From: an uncultured bacterium
GTDB taxonomy: Bacteria; Cyanobacteriota; Vampirovibrionia; Gastranaerophilales; Gastranaerophilaceae
Assembly (NCBI GenBank): GCA_902489575.1
Contig: CABUAQ010000020.1
Location: forward strand, 1 to 27,131
Direction: 5' to 3'
Length of the DNA stretch: 27,131 nt
Below, piece by piece: positions 1 through 8,088 of the stretch (position 1 is its first letter; every line of letters starts with the position of its first letter). Under the pieces are notes generated by a model, which made no database searches, was not told the DNA's origin, and saw only the letters and a program-made list of their open reading frames with translations. The position numbers were made by a program, and so were the translations under genes.

Positions 1-683
1 ATATACTTGACAAAAATAAAATAAATAAAACAAGATTTGGCTTCACACTAGCAGAAGTTCTTATTACACTCGGAGTAATTGGAGTTATTGCAGCAATGAC
101 AATTCCGACAATAAGGGCGAAAATAACAGAAAGACGCACAGTAACACAACTAAGGGCGACGCAAAGCATACTGGCACAAGCACTTAGAAGTCTTGAAGAA
201 AAATATGGAACAGCGGAAGGTTGGGGATTAACCGATTATGACGAAGCTGGTGCAATAAAAATTGCAGATAACTTAAAAACCGTAATGAAAATAGCACTGG
301 ATTGCGGGGTTGATGATAATAACGGACATTGTGCACCAAACGAAACATATAAATTTTTAAATGGAAGGAATAATGTAAATTTTGCAACAGAGCGCCGTAT
401 GTATAAAATTGTTTTACTAAATGGAACAAGTCTATATATAAGAAGTGCTTTTGATGGATCTGGCAGTGTCGCAGTGTTTTATGTAGATACAAATGGCAAG
501 GCTAAACCAAATACCTGGGGAAGAGATTTGTTCCAATTTATTCTCAGAGAAGATGGTTTAACTCCTTCCGGACATCCTTTAAAATCAAGCACAACAACAG
601 CTCAATCCTGCAATAAATCGGGTACAGGTTTTGGCTGTTCTTATTATGTTTTACACCACGGAAATATGAATTATTTGCACTAA
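1..683 (+). CDS. Type IV pilin-like (prepilin) protein, 5' end outside window
   Basis: The reading frame is open from base 3 to the stop at 681-683 and has no start codon before the hydrophobic segment, so the gene begins upstream of the window. The visible N-terminus has basic residues, then G-FTLAEVLITLGVIGVIAAM, the class III (prepilin peptidase) signal: cleavage would fall after the Gly before Phe, the mature protein starts with Phe, and Glu5 is present. The remaining ~190 residues are a soluble pseudopilin-like head with an aromatic/Gly-rich C-terminal part and Cys pairs (CNKSGTGFGC) that could form a disulfide. Families of this shape are very abundant in Gastranaerophilales (from memory). 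It is likely a minor pilin or pseudopilin exported to the cell surface; the exact role cannot be told. An internal Met at 96 lies inside the transmembrane helix and is not a plausible start. Confidence 0.85.
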   Translation, partial: ILDKNKINKTRFGFTLAEVLITLGVIGVIAAMTIPTIRAKITERRTVTQLRATQSILAQALRSLEEKYGTAEGWGLTDYDEAGAIKIADNLKTVMKIALDCGVDDNNGHCAPNETYKFLNGRNNVNFATERRMYKIVLLNGTSLYIRSAFDGSGSVAVFYVDTNGKAKPNTWGRDLFQFILREDGLTPSGHPLKSSTTTAQSCNKSGTGFGCSYYVLHHGNMNYLH

Positions 684-733
684 ATTTTTAGTATGGATAC
701 TTGCAAACAATAAAACTGTAAAAATGAAACCTA

Positions 734-763
734 TTGAATATGACCTATGCTTTCTAATATAAT
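734..763 (+). promoter_or_regulatory. Promoter for thrS
   Basis: TTGAAT (734-739) and TATAAT (758-763) are separated by 18 bp. Transcription would start near 770 and give a ~140-nt leader before thrS. Confidence 0.45.
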
Positions 764-826
764 TTACTATTAATTATACATTATATTTTTTACATTTGTA
801 ATATAATATTCATATAGTAATAGTTA

Positions 827-896
827 AGGGGATCCACCCTCGGGTAAATTCAATATATAAGTGTTTTTATATATAACCTAAATTTACCCCAAGGAT
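827..896 (+). promoter_or_regulatory. Structured thrS leader (hairpin next to ribosome binding site)
   Basis: GGGTAAATT (842-850) pairs perfectly with AATTTACCC (881-889). Inside it ATATATAA (853-860) pairs with TTATATAT (867-874) around a 6-nt loop. A smaller AGGG/CCCT stem sits just upstream (827-830/837-840). The outer stem ends one base before AAGGAT (891-896), part of the purine-rich stretch that leads into the thrS start at 911. No T-box consensus (specifier, AGGGTGG box, terminator) is visible. A structure at this site could control translation of thrS, but that is inference. Confidence 0.5.
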
Positions 897-910
897 AGAA
901 AGAAGAAAAA

Positions 911-2704
911 ATGGAAAAGAACAATGAAACTTTGAGTATCTTAAGACACTCAACTTCGCACATCATGGCACAAGCAGTTCAAAGCCTGTTCCCGTCTGCA
1001 AAGTTAGCAATAGGACCAGCAACTGCTGACGGATTTTATTATGACTTTGATTTAACAGATGGTCATGCCTTTACGGAAGAAGACCTTGTAAAAATCGAAG
1101 AAAAAATGAAAGAAATCATCAAGCAAAACCTTACTTTTGAAAAATACGTAATTCCTGATGTGAATGCTCAAATTGAAGAATTTAAAAAAGAAGGTGAAAT
1201 CTACAAAGCGGAGCTTTTAGAAGAACACAAAAATGACAACCCAACTTTGTATATCACGAAAGACAAAGACGGAAATGCTTTATTTAACGATCTTTGTGCA
1301 GGTCCTCACCTTCCAAACACATCATATATTAAAACAAATGCCATTAAACTTCTAAAAGTAGCAGGAGCATACTGGCGCGGTAATGAAAATAACAAAATGC
1401 TTCAAAGAATATACGCAACAGCGTATTGGAATAAAGAAGACCTTCAAAGCTATTTAACATTCCTTGAAGAGGCAGAAAAACGTGATCACAGAAAACTGGG
1501 AACAAAACTGGATCTATTCTCTACAAGGGAAGAATTAGGAGGCGGACTGGTATTGTGGCACCCTAATTTGGCTGTTGTAAGAGAACAGATTGAAAACTAC
1601 TGGAGGGAAGAACATAGAAAACGCGGGTACGTAATTGTAAATACACCTCAAATTGCAAAATCTAAACTGTGGGAAATCTCAGGTCACATGGATCACTACA
1701 AAGAAAACATGTTTTTTGTTCAAAAGGATGAAGATTCTGATGATCAATTTGTAGTAAAACCAATGAATTGTCCATTCCATATATTGATTTATCAAGCAAA
1801 CAGATATTCCTACCGTTCACTGCCCCTAAGAATGGCTGAACTTGGTACTGTTTATCGTAAAGAAAAATCAGGAGCACTTTCCGGTTTAACCCGTGTACAA
1901 GGTTTCACACAGGATGATGCCCACATTTTCTGTACACCTGAACAATTGGTTGATGAAATCAATAGAATCATTGACTTTGTAGCAGATACAATGGCTATTT
2001 TCAACATGAAATTTGAAGTTGAACTATCAACCCGTCCTGAAAGCTTTGTAGGTGAGATTGAAAACTGGGATAAAGCAGAAGCAGGTTTAAAAGAAGCAAT
2101 GGAAAGACGCGGAATGAAATACGAAATCAATGAAGGCGACGGAGCATTCTACGGTCCGAAAATTGACTTCAAAATTAAAGATGCTATCGGCAGAACTTGG
2201 CAATGTGCTACAATACAATTAGACTTTAACCTTCCTGCAAGATTTGATATAAAATATCAGGATAAAGATGGTCAATTAAAAACTCCACTAATGCTCCACC
2301 GTGTAATCTTTGGTTCAATGGAAAGATTCCATGGCATCTTAATAGAGCACTACGCAGGAGCTTTCCCTACATGGCTTGCTCCAACTCAGGTAAATATTGT
2401 TCCAATATCAAACGAAAAACACGTTGATTTTGCTGAACAAGTGTACAACAAAATGCGTGAAACAGGCATCAGAGTTAATCTGGATGATCGTTCAGAAAGT
2501 ATGAACTACAAAATAAGAGAATCACTTCAGGATAAGAAAATTCCTTACGTTTGCGTAATAGGAGATAAAGAAATCGAAACAGGCTCAGTTGCTGTTCGTG
2601 CAAGGGGGATTGGTCAAGTTGGAACATTTAAAGTAGATGAATTCATCTCTAAAGTTACCGACGAAATCAAATCCCGATCAAATGACTCTTTTGCAAAAGC
2701 ATAA
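911..2704 (+). CDS. thrS: Threonyl-tRNA synthetase without TGS domain
   Basis: Class II aminoacyl-tRNA synthetase that charges tRNA-Thr in the cytosol and edits Ser-tRNA-Thr. The protein is 597 aa, shorter than the ~640 aa of E. coli ThrRS, because it starts directly in the editing (N2) domain and lacks the N-terminal TGS domain. The editing site shows HSTSH (13-17) and CAGPH (129-133). The catalytic core follows: motif 2 with YRKEKSGALSGLTRV (315-329) and FTQDDAHIFC (332-341), and motif 3 with HRVIFGSMERF (463-473). The three zinc ligands of the family are present as C287, H338 and H463. The C-terminal ~100 residues form the anticodon-binding domain. The start is set by alignment with the editing domain and the AGAAAGAAG stretch upstream. 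infC, a common downstream neighbour in other bacteria, is not here. Confidence 0.97.
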   Translation: MEKNNETLSILRHSTSHIMAQAVQSLFPSAKLAIGPATADGFYYDFDLTDGHAFTEEDLVKIEEKMKEIIKQNLTFEKYVIPDVNAQIEEFKKEGEIYKAELLEEHKNDNPTLYITKDKDGNALFNDLCAGPHLPNTSYIKTNAIKLLKVAGAYWRGNENNKMLQRIYATAYWNKEDLQSYLTFLEEAEKRDHRKLGTKLDLFSTREELGGGLVLWHPNLAVVREQIENYWREEHRKRGYVIVNTPQIAKSKLWEISGHMDHYKENMFFVQKDEDSDDQFVVKPMNCPFHILIYQANRYSYRSLPLRMAELGTVYRKEKSGALSGLTRVQGFTQDDAHIFCTPEQLVDEINRIIDFVADTMAIFNMKFEVELSTRPESFVGEIENWDKAEAGLKEAMERRGMKYEINEGDGAFYGPKIDFKIKDAIGRTWQCATIQLDFNLPARFDIKYQDKDGQLKTPLMLHRVIFGSMERFHGILIEHYAGAFPTWLAPTQVNIVPISNEKHVDFAEQVYNKMRETGIRVNLDDRSESMNYKIRESLQDKKIPYVCVIGDKEIETGSVAVRARGIGQVGTFKVDEFISKVTDEIKSRSNDSFAKA

Positions 2705-2718
2705 TAAATGAATAAATG

Positions 2719-2751
2719 AATGCGCAGGGATAAATGCCCTGCGCATTTTTT
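2719..2751 (+). terminator. Rho-independent terminator of thrS
   Basis: AATGCGCAGGG (2719-2729) pairs perfectly with CCCTGCGCATT (2737-2747) around a 7-nt loop, followed by six T. Read on the minus strand the tail is also fairly T-rich, so it may serve the convergent trkH as well. Confidence 0.92.
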
Positions 2752-2801
2752 ACTGAAACTTAAAGTCTTGTACCTGAGCAAATACAGGCAGATGAATATC
2801 T

Positions 2802-4268
2802 CTAGCCCTTAAACTTCCAGAAATCTCTATGGAATAATACCAAAAACGGGATGATTTCCAAACGGCCAACAAGCATATTAAAAATAATTATAACTTTTGA
2901 TATCGGCTGCAAGGTAGCGCAACTTCCCATAGGACCAACAACATGTCCCAACCCAGGGCCAACATCACCAATAGACGAAATAGATACAGCAAGTCCCAAT
3001 ACAAAATTTTGTTCGATAGTCGTTACTAATGCGGCACTGAGCGCCCATAATCCAAAGAAGCAAAAAGCAAAAAACAAAGTTTGGCGAATAACATCTAGAG
3101 AAATAACTTTATCATCAATCTTTATTGACATTACAGCCTTCGGATGAAGTATCTTATAAAGTTCGTTTTTAATATATTTGAATATCAAAATCCACCTTGT
3201 AATCTTTAAACCGCCACCAGCTGATCCGGAACAAGAACTAACAAACATAGTTATATATAATAAAATTTTTGCATCAACAGTCCACAATTGAAAGTCTTCA
3301 CTGGCACTACCAGTAGAAGTAGCAAGCGAAAGCACCTGAAATAATGAGGCCGTAAGCGAGTGAAATAGTCCATAATCTTGCTGTAAACATAATACACTTG
3401 CAAGAACTACAGTAATAAACAAAATTATACCCGTATAACATCTAAATTCCTCACTCTTCCAAAAGAGTTTTAAATTTCTTTTTCTGAGCACCTGAGATTG
3501 TAATACAAAACTTGAACCGGCTAAAAACATAAATACTATAATAATCCAATTTATAAGATTAGATCCATAACCTCCAATACTTTCGGGATTAGGAGAAAAC
3601 CCACCTGCAGCCAGAGTAGACATAGCATTGCAAATAGAATCAAACGGGTTCATGCCGGCAAGCCACAAACACAAAACACAAACTAATGTTAAACCTGCAT
3701 AAACAATCCACAATGCAGATGCTGTATTTTTAATTCGTGGAGTAAATTTATCTTCAGTTGGACCAGGAGCCTCTGCATAAAACATCTGCCGTCCTGCAAC
3801 TGCAAACTGAGGCAAAATTGCCACAAACAACACTATAATCCCCATACCGCCAAGCCATTGGGTAAACGAACGCCAGAACAGAAATGTCTTAGGGTAATTA
3901 AAATTTGTCAAAATAGTTGCTCCAGTTGTTGTAATTCCCGAAACAGCTTCAAACATAGCATCAATCGGCGAAATTCCATAAAACAAATAAGGAATTGCAA
4001 CAATGAAACCAAATGCTATCCAGGAAAGAGAGACAACCATTAAAGCCTCTGAACGTTTGATATCATTTAAAGATTCCGACCCGGAAGTTTGCTTAATAAT
4101 ATTTTTGAGAACCATACCCAAAAACAAAGAAAAGAATCCGGCAGACATAAAAGGTAATACAGACTGCCATTCATTATAGAAACAAGCAACCAATATTGGA
4201 ATAAAAGTCACCAAACCTATATCTTTTAAAATTAAACTTAAAGCACTTGATATATAATTTAATCTCAT
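2802..4268 (-). CDS. trkH: Potassium uptake channel subunit TrkH
   Basis: Integral membrane K+ translocating subunit of the Trk/Ktr system, 488 aa, the usual length. The four pore-loop selectivity filters of the family can be read in order: SGITTTGATIL (110-120), STLAAGGFSP (217-226), LATSTGSASE (315-324) and SSIGDVGPGLG (431-441). About eight to ten hydrophobic helices surround them. The start is nine bases after the trkA stop, and the pair forms the end of a minus-strand operon: TrkA gates TrkH by binding nucleotide. The fourth filter has Asp where Asn is common (GDVGPG for GNVGPG), a small variation. The choice of trkH over ktrB rests on length and on the two-RCK partner TrkA. Confidence 0.95.
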   Translation of the reverse strand: MRLNYISSALSLILKDIGLVTFIPILVACFYNEWQSVLPFMSAGFFSLFLGMVLKNIIKQTSGSESLNDIKRSEALMVVSLSWIAFGFIVAIPYLFYGISPIDAMFEAVSGITTTGATILTNFNYPKTFLFWRSFTQWLGGMGIIVLFVAILPQFAVAGRQMFYAEAPGPTEDKFTPRIKNTASALWIVYAGLTLVCVLCLWLAGMNPFDSICNAMSTLAAGGFSPNPESIGGYGSNLINWIIIVFMFLAGSSFVLQSQVLRKRNLKLFWKSEEFRCYTGIILFITVVLASVLCLQQDYGLFHSLTASLFQVLSLATSTGSASEDFQLWTVDAKILLYITMFVSSCSGSAGGGLKITRWILIFKYIKNELYKILHPKAVMSIKIDDKVISLDVIRQTLFFAFCFFGLWALSAALVTTIEQNFVLGLAVSISSIGDVGPGLGHVVGPMGSCATLQPISKVIIIFNMLVGRLEIIPFLVLFHRDFWKFKG

Positions 4269-4277
4269 ACACTCACA

Positions 4278-5615
4278 CTATACCCTGAAGTAATCCTTTA
4301 TCTTCTGTGCATTTTCAGCTTTTGTAAATATAATTAAAATATCATGAGTTTTAACCTGAGTATCACCCATTGGAATAATAACATTAGCACGTCTTTGAAT
4401 AATCCCTACAATCGCAGCGGCCGGGAATCTCAAATCCTTAATAGCCTTACAGTTAAATTCTTCATGAACGGCAATCTCAAGGACTTCAGCCTCACCCTGC
4501 TCAACTGTTGCCAGAATATCAACATTTGTTTCATCAATATCATTACGAACTTCATTTATCGCCGAAGTTTTAGGTGAAACAGCAATATCTATGCCGACTT
4601 TTTCAAACAGCGGAATATTCAAAACCTTTGAGACACGTGCTATTACACGTTTTACCCCGAGTTGTTTCACAAGTAGCGAGCATAGCAAATTTCGTTCGTC
4701 ATTGTTTGTTACTGCAATTGCAACGTCACAGTCCCCGATTTCTTCTTCATCAAGCAATTTTAGATTAGTACCATCACCATTTATAACAAGAGTTTTTTTT
4801 AGTTCTTGGGCCAAAAATTCACATCTTTCATAATCTGTTTCGATAATTTTTGTCTTAATTTTCATATCTTCAAGATTTTGTGCAAGCATATAACCGACAT
4901 TACCGCCGCCAATAATTGCTACCGACTTAACCTGTTCTTTTTCATGAAAAAAAGTTCCTGCTAAAATATCTAAAGAGTGAGATGTTCCCATAAATATAAG
5001 CTTATCACCCTCATTAATCTCAGTTAAACCATTTGGAATAAACAACAAACAGTCTCTTTTTATACCAACCATAATGGTATCTTTTGTAAAACCGCAATCT
5101 TTAACCATCTTTCCGACAATAGACGAACCCGGTTTAACTTTATACTCCAAAAGACGAGCTTTACCATCTGCAAAATTTTCTACATCAAGAGCATGTGCAA
5201 CAGTAACAATCCTAAACAGTTCCTGGGTTAAAAGAGCTTCTGGCCAGATAATATAATCTATAAAAAAGTCACCAAGATAATCCCCATTCCTATCAAGAGC
5301 CATAACATTTTGATACTCTTCCTTTGAAACAAAACATATTGTCCTTATACCGCTAAGTTTTTTCACTGAAAGACAAGCTACAATATTAGCTTCATCCAAT
5401 GCAGTACAGGCTATAAAAACGTCTGCATTAGCTATATTTGCTGATTTCAAAACATTCATATCAGAGGCGCTGCCGTAAACAAAACTTATATCAAGTTTAT
5501 CAAACTCCTCAGTTCTGTTTTCTTCTTTATCAATAACAGTAATATCATGGTCTTCAAAAAATTCAGTAGCAAGCAGACATCCAATATCAGTTGCTCCATA
5601 AATTACGATTTTCAT
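4278..5615 (-). CDS. trkA: Trk system regulatory subunit TrkA (two RCK units)
   Basis: Cytosolic, nucleotide-binding regulator of the TrkH channel. At 445 aa it has the double layout of TrkA: RCK-N1 (1-~120), RCK-C1 (~135-220), RCK-N2 (231-350) and RCK-C2 (~365-440). The second Rossmann fold keeps a clean GGGNVG (236-241) and an acidic end of beta-2 (IIETD, 257-261). The first one reads GATDIG (7-12), so the middle Gly of GxGxxG is Thr. AGGA sits ahead of the ATG and overlaps the TAG stop of the upstream yggT gene, so translation is probably coupled. Expected tetramer under TrkH; the two genes are adjacent. Confidence 0.95.
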   Translation of the reverse strand: MKIVIYGATDIGCLLATEFFEDHDITVIDKEENRTEEFDKLDISFVYGSASDMNVLKSANIANADVFIACTALDEANIVACLSVKKLSGIRTICFVSKEEYQNVMALDRNGDYLGDFFIDYIIWPEALLTQELFRIVTVAHALDVENFADGKARLLEYKVKPGSSIVGKMVKDCGFTKDTIMVGIKRDCLLFIPNGLTEINEGDKLIFMGTSHSLDILAGTFFHEKEQVKSVAIIGGGNVGYMLAQNLEDMKIKTKIIETDYERCEFLAQELKKTLVINGDGTNLKLLDEEEIGDCDVAIAVTNNDERNLLCSLLVKQLGVKRVIARVSKVLNIPLFEKVGIDIAVSPKTSAINEVRNDIDETNVDILATVEQGEAEVLEIAVHEEFNCKAIKDLRFPAAAIVGIIQRRANVIIPMGDTQVKTHDILIIFTKAENAQKIKDYFRV

Positions 5616-5622
5616 ACATATC

Positions 5623-5916
5623 CTACCTTATCAAACCGGTTATACTAAATAGATAAATTGTCCCGTATAAAACTATTCCCCTTATAAAAATAAGTACAAA
5701 AGTTGCAACAACAGGAGAAAAGTCAAACGGTCCCAGCGGAGGGATAATTTTTCTAAACAAATCCAAATATAAATCAACAGACAATCTAAGAGCTTTCAAT
5801 AGAGGATTATCCCAATTTAATCCAGGAATCCAGGTTAATAAACATCTTACAAATATCATCATCAGATATACATAAAAGCAGTTTGCAATAGATTCAATTA
5901 TTTTTATCGCGATCAT
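5623..5916 (-). CDS. YggT/YlmG family membrane protein, copy 2
   Basis: A 97-aa protein with two hydrophobic segments (about 10-27 and 66-90) joined by the family signature: LTWIPGL near 27-33 and LDLFRKIIPPLGPFDFSPVV around 51-70. YggT/YlmG proteins are small inner-membrane proteins; in cyanobacteria and chloroplasts YlmG has been linked to nucleoid or division processes, and in E. coli YggT to osmotic tolerance, but the molecular role is not settled. It overlaps the end of the preceding yggT by 23 bases and has AAGGA a suitable distance ahead of its ATG. The next gene is trkA, seven bases on. Confidence 0.9.
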   Translation of the reverse strand: MIAIKIIESIANCFYVYLMMIFVRCLLTWIPGLNWDNPLLKALRLSVDLYLDLFRKIIPPLGPFDFSPVVATFVLIFIRGIVLYGTIYLFSITGLIR

Positions 5917-6289
5917 CCTTATTTTCCTTTTCTTCTTTATTACTACTTTCTTCTTTTAAATTACTTAATTCTTTCATTGTTCTCTCTATATCAGAACTCT
6001 GTATAATAATAACTGATCCATCATCTTTTGCAAAATATTTCATATACAAAGATTTCAAACCCATAGAAACAAGAGCAAGTACAGTCATAACAAGCATCGG
6101 AGAAAAAGATACACCTGCCAGCGGCGGAATTAGATAAAATCCTGCCAATTTAAAAATCGCATGAAAAAACGGATAATTCATATTTATATTAGGTACAATA
6201 GCAAGCAGACAAGCCATAACAATGAAGTATAAATATAAATTTACAAGCCTATCAAGATATAATATAAATTTCCCCATAACTACATCCAT
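5894..6289 (-). CDS. YggT/YlmG family membrane protein, copy 1, with charged tail
   Basis: About 131 aa. The core (FSPMLV after YLIPPLAG, with two hydrophobic helices) matches the YggT fold of its neighbour, but the sequence is diverged. It carries an extra C-terminal tail of ~40 residues rich in Lys, Glu, Asp and Asn (ending EEKENKDDRDKNN) that is probably cytosolic. I chose the ATG at 6289 because it overlaps the mtnP stop as TAATG, a typical coupling arrangement; an in-frame ATG at 6319 inside mtnP would add ten residues, and one at 6277 would shorten the protein by four. No strong Shine-Dalgarno precedes any of them. The role is unknown. Together with copy 2 it may form a heteromeric membrane unit. 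Confidence 0.82.
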   Translation of the reverse strand: MDVVMGKFILYLDRLVNLYLYFIVMACLLAIVPNINMNYPFFHAIFKLAGFYLIPPLAGVSFSPMLVMTVLALVSMGLKSLYMKYFAKDDGSVIIIQSSDIERTMKELSNLKEESSNKEEKENKDDRDKNN

Positions 6290-7089
6290 TAAAAATCTAA
6301 GTTTACTGCATTGGAACATTCACATGCATTTTGTTCAGCCGGAATATTTTCTATCATAGTAAATAATAAAGATTTTAAATTAGCCACATTATTATTAAAT
6401 ACCTCCATAACAGCATCATGAGAAACCGGAGGAACGTCCCCGACTAAACCGGCGTCATAATCAGTAATAAGTGAGATATTTAAAGGGCACATATTCATTT
6501 CTCTAACCAGATATGCCTCCGGAAAAGCCGTCATATTAATAACCTGCCAGCCCTGTTTTGTAAAGAAAGCAGACTCGGCTTTAGTAGAAAATCGCGGGCC
6601 ATTTATAACTACAACCGTACCGGATTCATGAATGGTAATTCCTAAGGCTTTACCTGTCTTGATAGCTAATTCCCTGAGTTCCGGACAATATGGATCAGCA
6701 GGAGAAGGATGCTGGACAACTGGTCCTTCAAAAAATGTTGTTTTCCTTCCATCAGTCCAATCAACAAACTGATCGCAAATAACGAAATCACCAGGTTTAA
6801 CTTCTGTTTGCAAACTTCCTGCTGCACAAGGCGAAATTACCCTTTTACACCCTAAAGATTTCATGGCCCAAACATTTGCTCTGAAATTTACCAAATGAGG
6901 CGGGATTGAATGATTCCTTCCATGACGAGGCATAAACGCTACTTTATGGTTTCCGATTTTCCCAATAAATACGCTATCACTGGTTTTGCCATATGGAGTA
7001 TCAACACTTACTTCCTCGATATCTTCTAAAAAACTGTAAAATCCTGATCCGCCAAATACGCCAATTGTTGCTTTATTTTGAATTTCCAT
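6289..7089 (-). CDS. mtnP: S-methyl-5'-thioadenosine phosphorylase (MTAP/PNP family)
   Basis: Cytosolic enzyme that splits 5'-methylthioadenosine, the by-product of polyamine synthesis, with phosphate into adenine and methylthioribose-1-phosphate. The 266-aa protein shows the family in order: GVFGGSGFY (10-18, phosphate loop), PRHGRNH (54-60), GPRFSTKAES (164-173), INMTAFPEAYL (184-194) and TDYD (209-212). The Asp in TDYD and the NMT..PE segment favour 6-amino purine (MTA) over guanosine/inosine substrates, though a methylthioinosine phosphorylase cannot be excluded. The start at 7089 has AAAGGG five bases upstream; a nine-residue upstream extension in frame is possible but lacks a ribosome site. 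First gene of the mtnP-yggT-yggT-trkA-trkH operon. No other methionine salvage genes are nearby. Confidence 0.93.
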   Translation of the reverse strand: MEIQNKATIGVFGGSGFYSFLEDIEEVSVDTPYGKTSDSVFIGKIGNHKVAFMPRHGRNHSIPPHLVNFRANVWAMKSLGCKRVISPCAAGSLQTEVKPGDFVICDQFVDWTDGRKTTFFEGPVVQHPSPADPYCPELRELAIKTGKALGITIHESGTVVVINGPRFSTKAESAFFTKQGWQVINMTAFPEAYLVREMNMCPLNISLITDYDAGLVGDVPPVSHDAVMEVFNNNVANLKSLLFTMIENIPAEQNACECSNAVNLDF

Positions 7090-7128
7090 AATTACCCTTT
7101 CAGTCTGTCTGCACAAAATAATAAAGAA

Positions 7129-7157
7129 ATTTTACAATACACAAAACAAATTTTCAA
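7129..7157 (-). promoter_or_regulatory. Promoter of the mtnP-yggT-yggT-trkA-trkH operon
   Basis: On the minus strand TTGAAA (plus-strand 7152-7157) and TAAAAT (7129-7134) are separated by exactly 17 bp. Start of transcription would be near 7122, some 30 bases before the mtnP start. Confidence 0.7.
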
Positions 7158-7159
7158 AC

Positions 7160-7290
7160 TATAAATAAATCTTCATAAAGACCTAGGTTTATTGGGTAAT
7201 AAAAAACTATACGACCAACCAATTTTAAAAAGGGTATTTATTACATTTAATATAATTAATCTTTTTCATACTTCCAGCTATTCTTAATTC
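7160..7290. other. AT-rich intergenic stretch without a gene
   Basis: Between the mtnP promoter and the terminator at 7291 I see no convincing coding sequence on either strand. A lone TATAAT lies at 7251-7256 on the plus strand without a good -35 box, and a CCTAGG palindrome lies near 7182. A short plus-strand RNA ending at the 7291-7323 terminator is possible but not demonstrated. Confidence 0.4.
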
Positions 7291-7323
7291 AAAAGAGCCT
7301 TTTACAGGCTCTTTTCTTTTTTT
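7291..7323 (+). terminator. Rho-independent terminator with no obvious plus-strand gene upstream
   Basis: AAAAGAGCC (7291-7299) pairs with GGCTCTTTT (7307-7315) around a 7-nt loop and is followed by CTTTTTTTG. The T tract is on the plus strand only, yet the nearest plus-strand gene upstream is thrS, which has its own terminator 4.5 kb away. Confidence 0.8.
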
Positions 7324-7355
7324 GTCATAAAATAATTCATACGTATCAAAACTAC

Positions 7356-7384
7356 TTAACAAAAATAGAATAATATGCTAAAAT
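7356..7384 (+). promoter_or_regulatory. Promoter with extended -10 for the secreted-protein/TPR pair
   Basis: TTAACA (7356-7361), 17 bp, then TAAAAT (7379-7384) preceded by TGC, making an extended -10 TGCTAAAAT. Transcription would start near 7391, giving a ~20-nt leader. This shows that the in-frame ATG at 7375, which lies within the promoter, is not the start of the gene. Confidence 0.75.
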
Positions 7385-7410
7385 ACAACAGTAAAGAAAG
7401 AGGGGTTTTT

Positions 7411-8085
7411 ATGAAAAATAAAATAATCGTAACAGTATTAACATTATTACTGGCAGCACAAGTAACCTTAGCTGCACCATTTAACGGAAACGCAAAGACT
7501 AAAAGAATTCCGGCAGGTACGACTTTAGAACTGAAGATGCTCAATGGTATAAATACAGGTGTAAATCCTGCAGGTTCAGGTTTTTCTGCAATGCTGGAAA
7601 CCGATCAAACCGCAGGGGATGATGTAATTCTTCCCGCAGGGTCCGTTATTAGGGGAGATATCAAAGGCGTAGATTTACCGCAGAGAATGTCAAAGGGCGC
7701 AGTTTTATATTTAAACTTTGATCATGTCGTAACACCTAACGGCAGACAGCTCCCGCTTACTTTAAATGTAGTAGGAAGAACTGATTTAACATACAATGGC
7801 GGAATTACAACGACACGCGGATATTATGATGCGTGGAAAAAAACTTGTTCTAAATCTGGTGAAATCACAAAAAAAGCAATTAACTGGGGTGAAAACTTGA
7901 CAGATACCGGATGGCAATATGTTGTTGTGCCATTTGCAGCATTTGGCGGTGTTATGGGTACAGCAGGCTACTTTGTTTACGGAAGTATTGCTGACATGAT
8001 TAAAAAAGGTGAACACGTAAATATCGAAAAAGGCGATGAATTAAAGGTTATTCTCATTGATCCAATCGATGTTCCGGTTATATAA
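7411..8085 (+). CDS. Secreted protein of unknown function
   Basis: 224 aa. I chose the ATG at 7411 because AGAGGGG lies five bases upstream and it begins a classic Sec signal peptide: MKNK, a hydrophobic core to about residue 20, and likely cleavage at TLA-AP near 21-22. The mature part opens with KRIPAGTTLELKML and later VILPAGSVIRGDI, the type of beta-rich segment seen in several periplasmic or surface proteins where a polymer passes through an LPAG turn; I do not recognise a named family. A hydrophobic, Gly-rich stretch (about 170-200) could insert in or pack against a membrane. The TPR gene starts three bases after its stop, so the two are expressed together. Confidence 0.85.
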   Translation: MKNKIIVTVLTLLLAAQVTLAAPFNGNAKTKRIPAGTTLELKMLNGINTGVNPAGSGFSAMLETDQTAGDDVILPAGSVIRGDIKGVDLPQRMSKGAVLYLNFDHVVTPNGRQLPLTLNVVGRTDLTYNGGITTTRGYYDAWKKTCSKSGEITKKAINWGENLTDTGWQYVVVPFAAFGGVMGTAGYFVYGSIADMIKKGEHVNIEKGDELKVILIDPIDVPVI

Positions 8086-8088
8086 AAT

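Noticed and set aside
770..910. T-box riboswitch before thrS
   Set aside because: No T-box sequence or terminator/antiterminator pair; only the hairpins described.
1662..2130. Minus-strand open frames inside thrS
   Set aside because: Shadow frames of a clear gene; no ribosome site or protein-like features.
7375..7410. ATG at 7375 as start of the secreted protein
   Set aside because: It lies inside the promoter -10 region; the ATG at 7411 has a strong ribosome site and begins the signal peptide.
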